Assembly (NCBI GenBank): GCA_963675135.1 | Contig: OY776120.1 | Location: 18,876,001 to 18,940,000 of the forward strand | Direction of reading: 5' to 3' | Origin: Galeopsis tetrahit | Lineage: Eukaryota > Streptophyta > Magnoliopsida > Lamiales > Lamiaceae | Length of the DNA stretch: 64,000 bases | Translations under genes and position numbers: made by a program | Part shown: one piece after another, positions 45,063 to 56,364 of the stretch | Numbering within the stretch: position 1 is the stretch's first letter | Layout of the letters: every line of letters starts with the position of its first letter | Notes under the pieces: model-generated | What the model saw: only the letters and a program-made list of their open reading frames with translations | Told to the model about the DNA's origin: nothing | Databases searched by the model: none

Positions 45063-47534
45063 ATGGCCAACAACAATGCTGTTCCTCCACCTGCTGTTCA
45101 AGGATTGGACAACATGGCCACAAATCCAGTCAACCACATTTCACATCATAAACTGCCTATGTTTTCAATAGATAATTATGATTTCTGGAAAATTAGAATG
45201 AGGTCTCATCTTGCATCTCTTCACACTAACATGCTAAGAGTAATCACAAGAGGACCTTTTGTGTTTACTCAAACTAACCCCAGGGTGACAGATGAGCAAA
45301 GAGCAGATGTAAGGGAACTAATTCCCAAAGATGAGGATGACTTCACTGCTGATGAAAAGAGGAAAGATAATCTAAATTATCTTGCCATGAACACCCTCTA
45401 TCAAACAATTCCAGGTGCAGTCATGGGAAGAGTCTACCACTGCACCACAGCTAAAGAAATTTGGGATACTCTTGCTGAAATGTGTGAGGGTACAGAAAAG
45501 ATCAAGGAGAACAAGCTCCAAGTTGCTGTGCAAAAGTTTGAACAATTCTCAATGGAAGCTGAAGAATCCATTGACAAATTTGCTGGTAGATTCACTGATG
45601 TGATGAATGAAATCAACTCCTTGGGCAAGGTGTACTCTAGGAGAGAAGTTGGATTGAAGATCTTGAGAAGCCTCACTCAAAAGTGGGATGTCTATGCTGT
45701 GATGATGCAGAATACCAAAGATCTCTCCTCCATGCCCATGCAACAAATCTTCTCAGAACTCAAAGCCTATGAGTTTGACCTCAATAGAAGAAAGCCTGTT
45801 GAGGAACCTTCAAATCCTACTAAGGGAGTGGCATTCAAAGCCAAAGTTGCTGAACCTGAAATGCAACCCACTCCCAGATCATCAAAGTCAGTCTCAAAGA
45901 CTGAAATGAAGGAAGAACTAGCCTTGATGGCTAGAAGGTTTGACAAGCTGAACACAAGGTTTGGTAGATACAAGAAATTCTACCAAGACAACAAATTCAG
46001 GAGAAGATACAACTCCCCTGAAGATCAGGCCAAGGACAAAAAGCCTGAAGAGAAAAGATCAGAGGATAAGTACTCTGATAGGAGAAGGTCCAGTAGAGCT
46101 GACCCTTCATCATCAAAAGGAAGAGATGAATCCAAGAAGGATGATGATGAAGACCTATGCTACAATTGCAAGAAGAAAGGACACTACCAGTATGACTGCC
46201 CTGAACTAAGCTCTAAAGAAAGAAGAGAAAGGCAAGCTAAAAGAGACAGAAAGTTCACCAATAGAAAGGCCATGATGGCTGGTGAAGGATCTGATAGTGC
46301 TGAAAGCTTCAACTCTTCAGATGGACTGTTCTCAAACAGTGATGATGATGATGATGTGTGCAACATGGCTCTTGAGGATGATGAGGTATCCTCCACTTCT
46401 AGCTCACCATCATTTTTATCACAAAACACTAGTGAAGTTAACTTGAAACTTACCTTTGGGAAGTTGATGGAAGATTTCACTAGATTACAAGAATTTCATG
46501 ATAATTGTGTGAGAGAAAATGAAAGATTGGCTATTGAACTTACCAAAAACTCTGAGGTAGCTGTTGATGTCAAATCTACTGAATTGTATCAACAAGTCTT
46601 GAGAGAGCTTAAGGAAGCAAATCTCAGGATAGTTGACCAACAAAGAGAGATTGATGATCAACTCCTCTCTTAGAAGAGAAAAGACTTTGAACTAAAAATT
46701 CTAAATGCCAAGTTTGAAAACCTCTCACATGAATATGATATTCTTAAATCAAGTGAAGAGAGCCTGAAATTAAAGATGTCTGCATTGAACAAATCCTCTA
46801 GGGCAATAGAGGAAATTCAGAGTTATCAGAGACCTATGGCTCAAAGAAGTGGATTAGGTTTTGATCCATTTGAATCTTCACCTTGTCTTAGTGTTGCCTC
46901 TACAAGTAACACTAAGAAAATCTTTGTCAAATCAGTGGCACAACAAGTTGAAAACGAAGTAAATCAGCCACTGAACAAAGGAAAGGGCAAATTAACTGAA
47001 ATGCCTACTCAAGTGCTTCAGGAGACTAGGCCCAAACCTTTGGAAAAGGTCAAAGCCCCTGAACACAAGAGGAATGTTGGTCAGCAGAGTAGACCCAATG
47101 GAAGGGCAACTTTACTGAACAATGTTCAGAGGAGTTATCCAAGGTATAATCAGCCTAGGCCAACTCATCTGAGAAAGCCTCAGCTGGATAGACCTAAGGA
47201 CAACTATCCTCAAAGGCAGAATAAAATGAGACAACCAAAACCCTTCATGCCAAAGGGTAATGGTCATAAAAATGCCTTTCCTCAAAGATTTCATCAAGCT
47301 GCACAAAGAACTCATAAGTTCAGGAGAATTGACAACCCCCCTGAAACTTACAGAGTTAACACATTCACACATATTTTCCCCAAGGCATTTAAGGGAAAGA
47401 CAGTGTATGTTGATGCACAAGGAAAACAACTTAGCCACCTTGAATCAATCAGGGTGATTAGGCAAGTTTGGGTTCCTAAAGGTACAGCTAACCTCTCAGG
47501 ACCCAAAACTCAAAGGGTACCTAAACCCATCTAA
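45063..47534 (+). pseudogene. Gag of element C, interrupted by an in-frame TAG
   Basis: Sirevirus gag starting MANNNAVPPPAV at 45063. Residues 1-250 are the capsid-like region (DNYDFWKIRMRSHL, YHCTTAKEIWDTLAEMCEG, VYSRREVGLKILRSL). The zinc knuckle CYNCKKKGHYQYDC lies near residue 367 with all ligands. Acidic Ser/Asp-rich and coiled-coil regions follow. A TAG at 46671-46673 splits the frame. The same frame continues with ELKILNAKFENLSHEY and a basic Pro/Gln/Arg-rich tail to TAA at 47532-47534. Element B has the same tail after its gag, so the tail is genuine gag. The TAG may be decay or a readthrough site. Confidence 0.85.
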
Positions 47535-50500
47535 TTGCAGGTACCAATGGGCCACAAAAAGAGGAGCATGAGCAAAAAGACAGCATGGTACCTTAACAGT
47601 GGATGCTCAAGGCACATGACTAGAAACAAGGAACTCCTCACTGATTTTATTGAAAAAGAAGGCCCAAATGTCACTTTTGGAGATAGCTCACAAGCAACCA
47701 CAAAAGGTTATGGTACTTTGATGATTGGTAACATCAAAGTAACCAATGTATCTTATGTAGCTGGTCTCAAATATAATCTCCTAAGTATCAGTCAATTCTG
47801 TGATAAAGATTTCAATGTTGAGTTCTCAAGTGGAAAATGTTTAATCAAGGATAAAACTCAACAAACTCTATTGACTGGGACTAGGAAAGGAAATGTGTAT
47901 TTTGCAGACTGGGACAAGTCTACTGATGTTGCATGTTTCATTGCTAAGAGTACTAGTGAACAAAGTTGGTTATGGCACAAGAGGCTAAACCACCTGAACT
48001 TTAAATCAATGAATAAACTTGCTAGAAATGCAATAGTCAAAGGACTGCCTAATGAGGTTTTCATTAAGGAACATGTGTGTAAGCCATTTCAAGAAGGAAA
48101 ACAGATTAAAGCCACATTCAAAGGTAAACCAGTCATTTCTACTGAAAGGGTACTTGAACTTCTACACATGGACCTGTTTGGACCAATCACCCCTTCAAGT
48201 ATAAATGGTAGAAAATACACATTGGTTGTAGTAGATGACTTCTCTAGGTTCACATGGGTAGTATTTCTCCTTAATAAGAAGGAAACACAAGTCAAACTAC
48301 CTGAACTCCTTAAGAGACTGTCAAATGAGAAAAGCCTTAGCATTATCAAGATAATATCTGATAAAGGCACTGAGTTCATAAATTCATACATCAAAGAGTA
48401 CTGCTCATCTAATGGGATAGCTTATGAAACCTCAGCAGCTAGAACTCCTCAGCAAAATGGAGTTGCAGAAAGAAGGAATAGAACCTTAAAAGAAGCTGCT
48501 AGAACCTTAATTGCTGATTCAAACTTACCTAAGAGGTTTTGGGCTGAAGCTATAAACACTGCATGCCATACTCAAAACAGATGTTTGATCACTAAGGGGC
48601 AAGGCAAAACCCCCTATGAACTCTGGAAAGGAAGAATGCCTAAAGTGTCATACTTTCACATATTTGGTTGTAAGTGTTTCATTCACAATAATGGGAAAGA
48701 ACAGTTGAAAGCTTTTGATAGCAAAGCTGATGAGGGAGTATTTCTTGGATACTCTCAAATCAGTAAAGCTTTCAGAGTCTACAACAAGAAAACCCTTATA
48801 GTGGAAGAAACAACTCATGTTGTGTTTGATGAATCTATCTTTGAGATCAGGAATGATATTTTGAAACCTGAAGAAACCACACAGAGGACAACCAGGTTGA
48901 GCCTAAAAGACAAAGACACTGAATTCATAGATGTTGTCCAAGCCAACCTACCTGAAAAATTCACATTGGACAACAATCCTGAAGGCAACCTTCCTGAGAC
49001 AAACCCCACTGATGGAAATGGTGAATTGAATGAGCCAATCCCAGTTCACATTCAGGTAACAACTACCAATGAAGAAGCAGTTCCTGCTGAGGTAGTTAAT
49101 GGGTCAAATAATCATGGGGGAACTCAAAATGTTGAAAATACCAATGTCCCTGACATTGAGGACAACACCCCTGATTATGATCCTGAATTAGATCCTGCAC
49201 TCAATTATCCTGAATTCTATAACACTGGTGACTCAACCTCAGTAGAGGACAACTCTACTGAAGGGATCAGGAAAAGAAGGACTTGGTTGTATGACCATCC
49301 TACTGACCTGATACTTGGTGACCCAAGTATAGGAGTCAAAACCAGAAGGTTTCATGGTGAAAGTGCTATGTTCTGCTGTTTCTTGTCAGAACAGGAACCA
49401 AAAGACATTGATGAAGCACTTCAGGATGCAAATTGGATCACAACAATGCAGGAAGAACTCAACCAATTCACCAGAAATGAAGTATGGGAGCTGGTTGATA
49501 GACCTTCACATCAAGATGTTATTGGAACCAAGTGGGTGTTCAAGAACAAAAAAAATGAGAATGATGTGATTGTCAGAAACAAAGCAAGACTAGTGGCAAA
49601 AGGTTACTGTCAGCATGAAGGCATTGACTATGATGAGACCTTTGCACCTGTGGCAAGGCTAGAAGCAATAAGGCTCTTCCTAGCCTATGCAGCCCACAAG
49701 AGGTTCAAAGTATACCAAATGGATGTCAAGAGTGTCTTTCTGAATGGAGTCTTGAAAGAAGAAGTCTATGTGGAGCAACCACCAGGTTTTGAGGTTGGAG
49801 ACCAAGTATACAGACTGAAGAAGGCTCTATATGGACTCAAGCAGGCCCCTAGGGCTTGGTATGGTACACTGTCACAATTTCTCTTGGATCATGGATTCAC
49901 CAAGGGAACTGTGGACAGAACACTCTTCAGAATCTCTGAAGGAGAGGACATCTTGCTTGTCCAAATTTATGTAGATGACATAATTTTTGGATCCCCTAAT
50001 GAGAAGCTTTGTGAGAAGTTCTCCAAGCTCATGCAAAGCAAGTTTGAGATGTCCATGATGGGGTTGATGAACTTCTTTTTGGGTCTACAAGTCAAGCAAT
50101 CAAAAGAAGGAATCTTCATCAACCAAGCCAAGTACACCAGAGAAATGATCAAGAAATTTGGGTGTACATCAAGCAAGCCAGTAAGAATCCCAATGAACAC
50201 AAATTGGAAGATGGATCCTGATGAAAGTGGTGTTCCAACCAACTCCACTGAGTATAGAGGAATAATTGGCTCACTCCTCTATCTCACTGCCAGCAGACCT
50301 GACATCACCTTTGCAGTAGGTGTTTGTGCAAGGTTTCAAGCAAATCCTAAGAAAAGCCACCTTGAGGATGCAAAGAGGATCTTGAGGTATCTCAAAGGCA
50401 CTGAGAACCTAGGCCTTTGGTACCCTGTTGATGACAACATTGAGTTAACTGGCTTCTCAGATGCTGATTATGGAGGATGCAGAATTGACAGAAAATCCAC

Positions 50501-50925
50501 TTCAGGAACTTGTCAATTCTTGGGCAACAAACTCATATCTTGGTTTTCCAAGAAGCAAAACACAGTGGCTACCTCCACCACTGAAGCTGAATATGTTGCT
50601 GCTGGAAGTTGTTGTGCTCAAATCCTTTGGCTAAGACAACAACTCAAAGACTACAAAGTCAACTCTACTGAAGTGCCAATATTCTGTGACAATAACAGTG
50701 CAATTGCCATATCACAGAATCCTGTATTGCACACAAGATGCAAACATGTGGACATCAAGCATCACCTTCATTAGAGATCATGTGGAGAAGAAGGATATCA
50801 AATTGGTGAAGATCCACACAGATCATCAAAAAGCTGATATATTGACAAAACCACTTGCAGAAGCAAGGTTTCTGGAATTATCAGCAGAGTTGGGTCTTCT
50901 TGATCCAGGGAAGTTGGATAAATAA
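47535..50925 (+). pseudogene. Pol of element C (protease, integrase, RT, RNase H), one frameshift and lost key residues
   Basis: Open from the TAA at 47532 (first ATG 47547) to 50774, then frameshifted to 50925. The protease motif reads YLNSGCSRHMT: the catalytic Asp codon is AAC at 47595-47597. The integrase HHCC motif has WHKRLNH, then VCKPFQEGKQ, where the second Cys is TTT (48087-48089). The integrase core is intact at HMDLFGP, ISDKGTEF and NGVAERRNRT. RT is intact with ARLVAKGYCQHEG and YVDD at 49968-49979. RNase H has STTEAEYVAAGSC. One extra C at about 50763-50766 (CATCACC) shifts the frame in the last part of RNase H, and the normal end (ADILTKPLAEARF) lies in the next frame. Confidence 0.92.
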
Positions 50926-51612
50926 ATCCAAAGGAGTTTACTCATTAAGGGGGAACTAAGTTCAAACTTCAGCAGACTTGGTCAAGTCTACTGAAATTCA
51001 GAGAAGTTGACCTCACTTCTTCAGGACACTTGTCCACAGCACTTCAGGACACTTGTCCATGTAGGGTCAGATAAGTTGTCTTGGCTATCAAACCAAATCT
51101 TGGTCTGATAAGCACCTATTTTGGGCAATCATTGCCTATTTCGAAATATGTCCCATTCCAATTACAGATATCATCTTTTTGGGATTTAATTTGTCTCCCA
51201 CCCAAAAGGTCACTTTCCATGCATTAAATGCCAAGATTTAACTCTTGTTTGCATTAAACTTTTTGGGACATGATCTATCTCGAAAAACCCCCAGCCTTAA
51301 ACAAACATTAAAACTCCACCCACGTTTTTGAACAAAACAGTTTTTCACTGTTACATTGGTTTTTGACCATTGGATCAAAACTGACCAACTCCTCTAAAAT
51401 CAATCCTAGCCGTTCATTTTGGATTTCCATTTTTGTTCATCTTTGAATTGCATCAAGACTTCACCAACTCATTGACAAACATTCCTTTTAGAATATTCAC
51501 AAGTCTTAATATCCCCCATAAACACTTCTTCCCCAAGTATTCAAAACCCTAGCTCTAAATTTTCTTCAAACTCTCTCAAATCTCTTTCAAAACTTTCTTC
51601 TGTAAATCTTCA
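50926..51612 (+). other. Spacer between pol and the extra ORF in element C
   Basis: About 690 bp, non-coding. It holds a PPT-like TTAAGGGGGAACTAAG at 50946-50960, soon after the pol stop, and a leader rich in CTCTC/TCTTC just before the ATG at 51613. Multiple PPT-like tracts are described for Sireviruses. Confidence 0.6.
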
Positions 51613-54600
51613 ATGGCTCCCAAAGTTAGACCAGAGATGATCATTGATTTCACCAACAAGGCTCTAGACCTTGATTTTGGTTATTTGAGCAACAAAAACA
51701 ATCTTCACTTTGAACCCATAGTATCCTTTGAGAGTGAGGATCCTGAGATTAAACCAACCCTGAGATGGTTGAGGAGAGCTGGATTACAAAAGTTTATGGA
51801 AGAAAGACCAAGTTCCTGTCTAGAAAGCTACATGGCTGAGTTCTTTGCCTTTCTCAAGTGGAGAGGTAAGCCTGAAGATGGTGAAGTTTCCACCAGATTG
51901 TCATATGTTGCAGAGGGAGAGGAAGAAGAGAGATTTCATAGAGTGAAATTCTCTTCAGAAGATCTTGAAGGAGCTTTTGGATTGCCTTTTGAAGGAAGAA
52001 ATCCAGAAGTTTATGGTACTGGACATGAAGATGAAATAGCTCAAGAATGGCTATTAGTACCAGGACCTCTCTCTTCAACACAAAACAAGAAGACTCTCAA
52101 GCCAGAATTTCTCAACCTCTTTGAGGTAGTTGCTAAGAGTCTCTTGAGCAATACTGGAAGCCTGGAGCAAATCAGCCATCCAAGAATCAGAATCATGGAT
52201 GCTGTTATTGATGCTAGTGACAAGGGCATCAAGTTTGATTGGAGGACCTTCATCATGTCTGAGATGATGAAGGAAAAGGCCAAATTTAAGGTGAGAGCCC
52301 ACAACAAGGTTGTGTTAGAAGGGAAACTCAAGTATTGCACCAGGGCAAGCTTATTGATAGAAAGATTTTCCCACTACTCTCAAATGCAAACATTTGCAAA
52401 GCCTCTCCTAGCCCAAAAGATCCTGTTTAGGAAGCTCAGCAAGAAAACTGAGCAAAGGAGGATGCTTATGGCCAAACCTGCTGAAGAACAGGTTGAAGAA
52501 AAGCCTAAGATGAAGAAGAGAACCAAGGTCAGGGCTGTCAAAACAAGGAAAATGTCTCAATTATCCTCAAGAGAAGCCTCAGGAGCATCAGCTGAAGTTG
52601 ATGAAGTGGCAGAAGAGGGAGTAAGTGTGCCTTCTGAGCACTCAGAAGAGTTGAGGCTGAAATACAATGAGACAAGGCAAAAGCACAAGGGTGATAAGAG
52701 AATCAGGGAAGTTGTCCCTGTGAAAGATGGTGAAGGCAGTGGGAGCAGTAGGGCCAGCAAGAGAAGGGCCAAGCCTACTGAGAAAGTGTTGGAGCTGCAG
52801 AAAGAAAGGTCTCTTCAATTGGCTCTAAGAGAGAGCAGAGCTGAAAGCAGGACCAAATCTAAGTCAAGGACTAGCTCATCTGGATCTGGAACTCCAGAAT
52901 CCAAAGTCCCTGAAGGTCAACCTAAAGAGGCCAACATCCCTGAAACCCAGAATCCTGAGTCCAACTCCCCTGAAACCCATGTTACCCCTTCCAACCAACC
53001 CATCACCCCTGTAGATCTCTCTAAGAGATATTCTCCAGAGGGAAGTGTGCAAAGAAGTGGCATTGATGTGCTTGCAGATTTAGCAGTAGATGAGACAAGA
53101 CTTCTGTCTCCTCTTGACTCATCCATGCTCAATTACTCAAAGCTTTTAGAACATGCACTCAATGAGCCAACTCCCCTGAGCAAAGCCCCCTCAGATTCAT
53201 TGCTCTCTAAAGCAACTAAAGTACCTTCATTTGAGCCTAACCTTTCTAAAGCCAACCCTCCTGAACTTAACTTGCCTGAAGCTGCAATTAGAGAAACCAC
53301 AACCCACTCCCCTATAGCCCAAAGTTCTCCATCAAATGAGAATGAGGAGGAGTATACTTATGAAAGTATGCTCAGAGGTGGAGCTAAGGCCACTGTGGAC
53401 AGTTTGTATCCACAACTTGCTGAATTTCCAAGAATTCAGAAGATGTTTCATGACTTGAGGATGCTTGTGGATGTAAAAGATAAAACCTTGATGGAAATAT
53501 CACAAGTCATCCAAGATAAGGGTGCTAACTGGTGGCAAGTAGAGGAAAGCAGACTGCTACACTTTGCTGGAGTGATGAAAACAAGATTTCTCACTGATGA
53601 GGAAGTTTTTGCAAAGTTAGTAGCTGAGAAAATCATTGAGGAGAAAGAGAGAAAAGTTAAGGGCATCAAACACCCTGACAGTAGCTCAAATGATGATGAT
53701 TCCCCTGATGATCCCTCAAACCCTTCAAATCCCAACCCTCCTGAAACCCCTCAAGCCAACCTCCCTGAACCCTCTCAACCCAAGTCTTCTGTAGCAGATA
53801 GACTCTCAAATCCTCCTAGAACCTACCACAGGAAAGGCTCTGCTTCAACAGAGGTGTTGACCAAGGGTGGTAACACAACCAAAGACACATCTGCCAATGA
53901 AGGTTCTTCTGAACCCAAGGCACAGCCTAAAGATGTTGAGGTTCCTATGTTAGAGGCTAGTTTGATTAAGGCCTATTCAGTGTCAGATGAGTTGGACACT
54001 GATCAGCCCTTAATCATTCAGTATGACTCAGTGGCTGCTGAAATAAGCACTGTGATCTCCTCACAACTGCCATCTATGAACCTTGTTGAAGGTGAAGACG
54101 ATGCAGGTTTAGGAGAAGGGGTTGAAAAGGAAGATAGAATCAAAAAATCAGAGGGAGTTATGGATGAAAGAGAGGTAGTAATCACTAAGATTGTGAGTGT
54201 ACCACCATATGAGGGTGGAATAAGTGAGGAAGGACAGGTTATTCTTGAAGTCAAATCTGAACTTCAAGAATCCCTTGATGAAAGGAGGCCTGATTCCTTG
54301 GGTGAGAACATTTTAAAAGAAGGGAGAAAAGAACAAGTTGAAAATGAGAAGAAGACTGTTGTTGTATCAGAGTCTTATACAAAAGAAATTGAGGGAGATG
54401 AGTGTTTATTCCCTAACCTGTTTGATTTGTCTAATATTGCAGGTATTTCCCTTGACCAAATTTTTGCAGATGAGTTCTTAACAGATGCACCTATCCAAGT
54501 AGATACAGGCTCAGCTCAAGCCTTGCTTGGAATGCAATCAGAGAAGTTGGACTCTTTGGCTCATCAGGTCCAATCTGCTCATGCTGAAACTTCAGGAGCA

Positions 54601-56364
54601 TTGAATGAGCAAGGAAGGACTCTAGCATCTGTAGAAATGAGGCTCACTGGCTCTGAGGATGTGGTGCTACCAACACTGGAAGCAAGGATTAGTGGTGTGG
54701 AAACTGGTCTCCAAACCATTTCCACTGAAGTACAAAAAGCCAAATCCACCATGGAATCCATATCAGAAGAGGTCAAGAAGGAACAAAAGCTGCTGAGAGA
54801 CAATTATAATGCTAATGTCAAGGCTCTCAGGCTTACTGTCAAGCAAGCTCTTGGAAAGAAGACAACACTGCAAAAGAAGAGAGCTGAAGAGCAAAGGCTA
54901 GCAATGGTGAAAGCAGCCTCTGAAAAATTTTCCCAAGAGGTATTGGCCAACATTGCTGAAGGTGCAGTGGCCAACCTCACTGAGCTTCTTAAAGCCCAAC
55001 TGGATGCATCCCTGAAAGCAACCTTGGAGGAGGTTGTTCAACAAAAGATGAAGCCTGTTCTAGCTTTTCTTAGCTTGAGCAGTGATAGGATGCAAAATAT
55101 ACATGATGAAAATGTATATTTGTTGGAAGAGATGAAGTCCCTAAACCAGGCCCAATCCCTAATGGCCACAACAATGAGTGAGCTAAAGCCCCAGTGCTTT
55201 GATGCTGCCAAAAAGGGGGAAAGGGAAAGAGCTAGAGCAAAAGGTGCCTTGGTGATTGGAAGCCCAGTCAAAGGAAAAGACAAAGCTGCTGAAACAAAAG
55301 GAAAAGAACCAGAAGTGCTGAACTTGGAAGAATTGGATGAAGAAGAACAATTGGCACTTGCATTGAAGAATTCAATGGCCTCAGCACAAGAAGAAAGGAT
55401 GAGACTACAGCAGAGACCAGGTGGTGAGGTGTCTGGTTTGGACAAAGATGCTGAAGGTGTCCAAACTAGAGGAAAGATCAAGAGGGCAAAAGGAAAGAAA
55501 AGACAAGCTGAGACATTTACTGACTTTCCCAACAGTCTTGATCTTCCACCTGAATTCAGAATTGATGATGATGAGCCTGCATCAAAGAAAGCCAAAGCTG
55601 CTGAAGAGCCCAAAATTGCTGAAAAGGAAAAGTCTTCTGAAACAGTTAATGTTGCTGAAGATCCCAAGTCCATTGAAGATATTGAAGAACTGTTTGATGA
55701 AGGATTTGGACCTGAACCTAAGAAGAAGACAACTGTCCTAGCTCATGATCCATCAAAGTTGTTTCATGAAGGGTATGGCAAAGACCCTGAAACGCAACAG
55801 AAACTGGCCATGATGAGGGCCCAGGAGAAAATGGATTTGATGGATGAAGCACAAAGAGCAAGAGATAAGAGAAGAGCAAATTTTCAGAAACCAAGAAGAA
55901 GGAGAGCAACTTACAGCAAGATGAAGCCTCAGCTTTTAGTCCCAATGGACACCAAATATCCACACTTGGATAAATGGGTGCCAATTCAGCTGAATGATAC
56001 ATGGGAAGAGGCTAAAAGGGAGTTTGTCTATGACTACTATGTCATTGACAGATGGAATGGAGGAGATGCCAACTCTTCCTTTGCTGAGTTCATGATAGAA
56101 TACTACAGAGAGTTATATCAACAATTACTTGCAGCTGCTGACATTGCAAGAATTGAACTCAATGCTCCCAAGCCTATCATCTACATGCCTCCAAAGCCTG
56201 AAGGATGGATTGACCAAGCAAGGATCCTGAGGGAGTTCACAGAGATTCTCAAGCTGAACAAAATAACTCTTGGACCCAAAGGAACCAACCAAGAAGCCAT
56301 GGAACTCAAGAAGAGAGCGTGGGAACAATATGGGATGGTGCCACCTCCTGAGGATGATCTCTAA
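51613..56364 (+). CDS. Extra ORF (1583 aa) downstream of pol in element C
   Basis: Uninterrupted frame starting MAPKVRPEM in good ATG context. Residues about 20-275 form a folded-looking region collinear with the domain in the extra ORF of element A (LESYMAEFFAFLKW, VKFSSEDLEGAFGLP, GKLKYCTRASLLIERF) and resembling the 'putative plant transposon protein' domain. Residues 280-800 are charged and Ser/Pro-rich, with repeated PE dipeptides (NPPE, SPET, NLPE). Residues about 970-1160 are predicted coiled coil. UIM-like motifs lie at 397-411 (LQLALRESRAE) and 1242-1257 (DEEEQLALALKNSMAS). The last 200 residues look globular (YPHLDKWVPIQLNDTWEEAKREF). No signal peptide or membrane helix was seen, so an envelope role is not supported. 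It is the only long element ORF here that is fully open, although antisense shadows exist. Confidence 0.9.
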   Translation: MAPKVRPEMIIDFTNKALDLDFGYLSNKNNLHFEPIVSFESEDPEIKPTLRWLRRAGLQKFMEERPSSCLESYMAEFFAFLKWRGKPEDGEVSTRLSYVAEGEEEERFHRVKFSSEDLEGAFGLPFEGRNPEVYGTGHEDEIAQEWLLVPGPLSSTQNKKTLKPEFLNLFEVVAKSLLSNTGSLEQISHPRIRIMDAVIDASDKGIKFDWRTFIMSEMMKEKAKFKVRAHNKVVLEGKLKYCTRASLLIERFSHYSQMQTFAKPLLAQKILFRKLSKKTEQRRMLMAKPAEEQVEEKPKMKKRTKVRAVKTRKMSQLSSREASGASAEVDEVAEEGVSVPSEHSEELRLKYNETRQKHKGDKRIREVVPVKDGEGSGSSRASKRRAKPTEKVLELQKERSLQLALRESRAESRTKSKSRTSSSGSGTPESKVPEGQPKEANIPETQNPESNSPETHVTPSNQPITPVDLSKRYSPEGSVQRSGIDVLADLAVDETRLLSPLDSSMLNYSKLLEHALNEPTPLSKAPSDSLLSKATKVPSFEPNLSKANPPELNLPEAAIRETTTHSPIAQSSPSNENEEEYTYESMLRGGAKATVDSLYPQLAEFPRIQKMFHDLRMLVDVKDKTLMEISQVIQDKGANWWQVEESRLLHFAGVMKTRFLTDEEVFAKLVAEKIIEEKERKVKGIKHPDSSSNDDDSPDDPSNPSNPNPPETPQANLPEPSQPKSSVADRLSNPPRTYHRKGSASTEVLTKGGNTTKDTSANEGSSEPKAQPKDVEVPMLEASLIKAYSVSDELDTDQPLIIQYDSVAAEISTVISSQLPSMNLVEGEDDAGLGEGVEKEDRIKKSEGVMDEREVVITKIVSVPPYEGGISEEGQVILEVKSELQESLDERRPDSLGENILKEGRKEQVENEKKTVVVSESYTKEIEGDECLFPNLFDLSNIAGISLDQIFADEFLTDAPIQVDTGSAQALLGMQSEKLDSLAHQVQSAHAETSGALNEQGRTLASVEMRLTGSEDVVLPTLEARISGVETGLQTISTEVQKAKSTMESISEEVKKEQKLLRDNYNANVKALRLTVKQALGKKTTLQKKRAEEQRLAMVKAASEKFSQEVLANIAEGAVANLTELLKAQLDASLKATLEEVVQQKMKPVLAFLSLSSDRMQNIHDENVYLLEEMKSLNQAQSLMATTMSELKPQCFDAAKKGERERARAKGALVIGSPVKGKDKAAETKGKEPEVLNLEELDEEEQLALALKNSMASAQEERMRLQQRPGGEVSGLDKDAEGVQTRGKIKRAKGKKRQAETFTDFPNSLDLPPEFRIDDDEPASKKAKAAEEPKIAEKEKSSETVNVAEDPKSIEDIEELFDEGFGPEPKKKTTVLAHDPSKLFHEGYGKDPETQQKLAMMRAQEKMDLMDEAQRARDKRRANFQKPRRRRATYSKMKPQLLVPMDTKYPHLDKWVPIQLNDTWEEAKREFVYDYYVIDRWNGGDANSSFAEFMIEYYRELYQQLLAAADIARIELNAPKPIIYMPPKPEGWIDQARILREFTEILKLNKITLGPKGTNQEAMELKKRAWEQYGMVPPPEDDL

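Noticed and set aside
55038..55673. 211-codon antisense frame inside the extra ORF of C
   Set aside because: A shadow of the lysine/glutamate-rich sense frame.
51613..56364. Calling the C extra ORF an envelope glycoprotein
   Set aside because: No signal peptide, membrane helix or cysteine-rich ectodomain is visible. The content is disordered, coiled coil and a transposon-protein-like domain.
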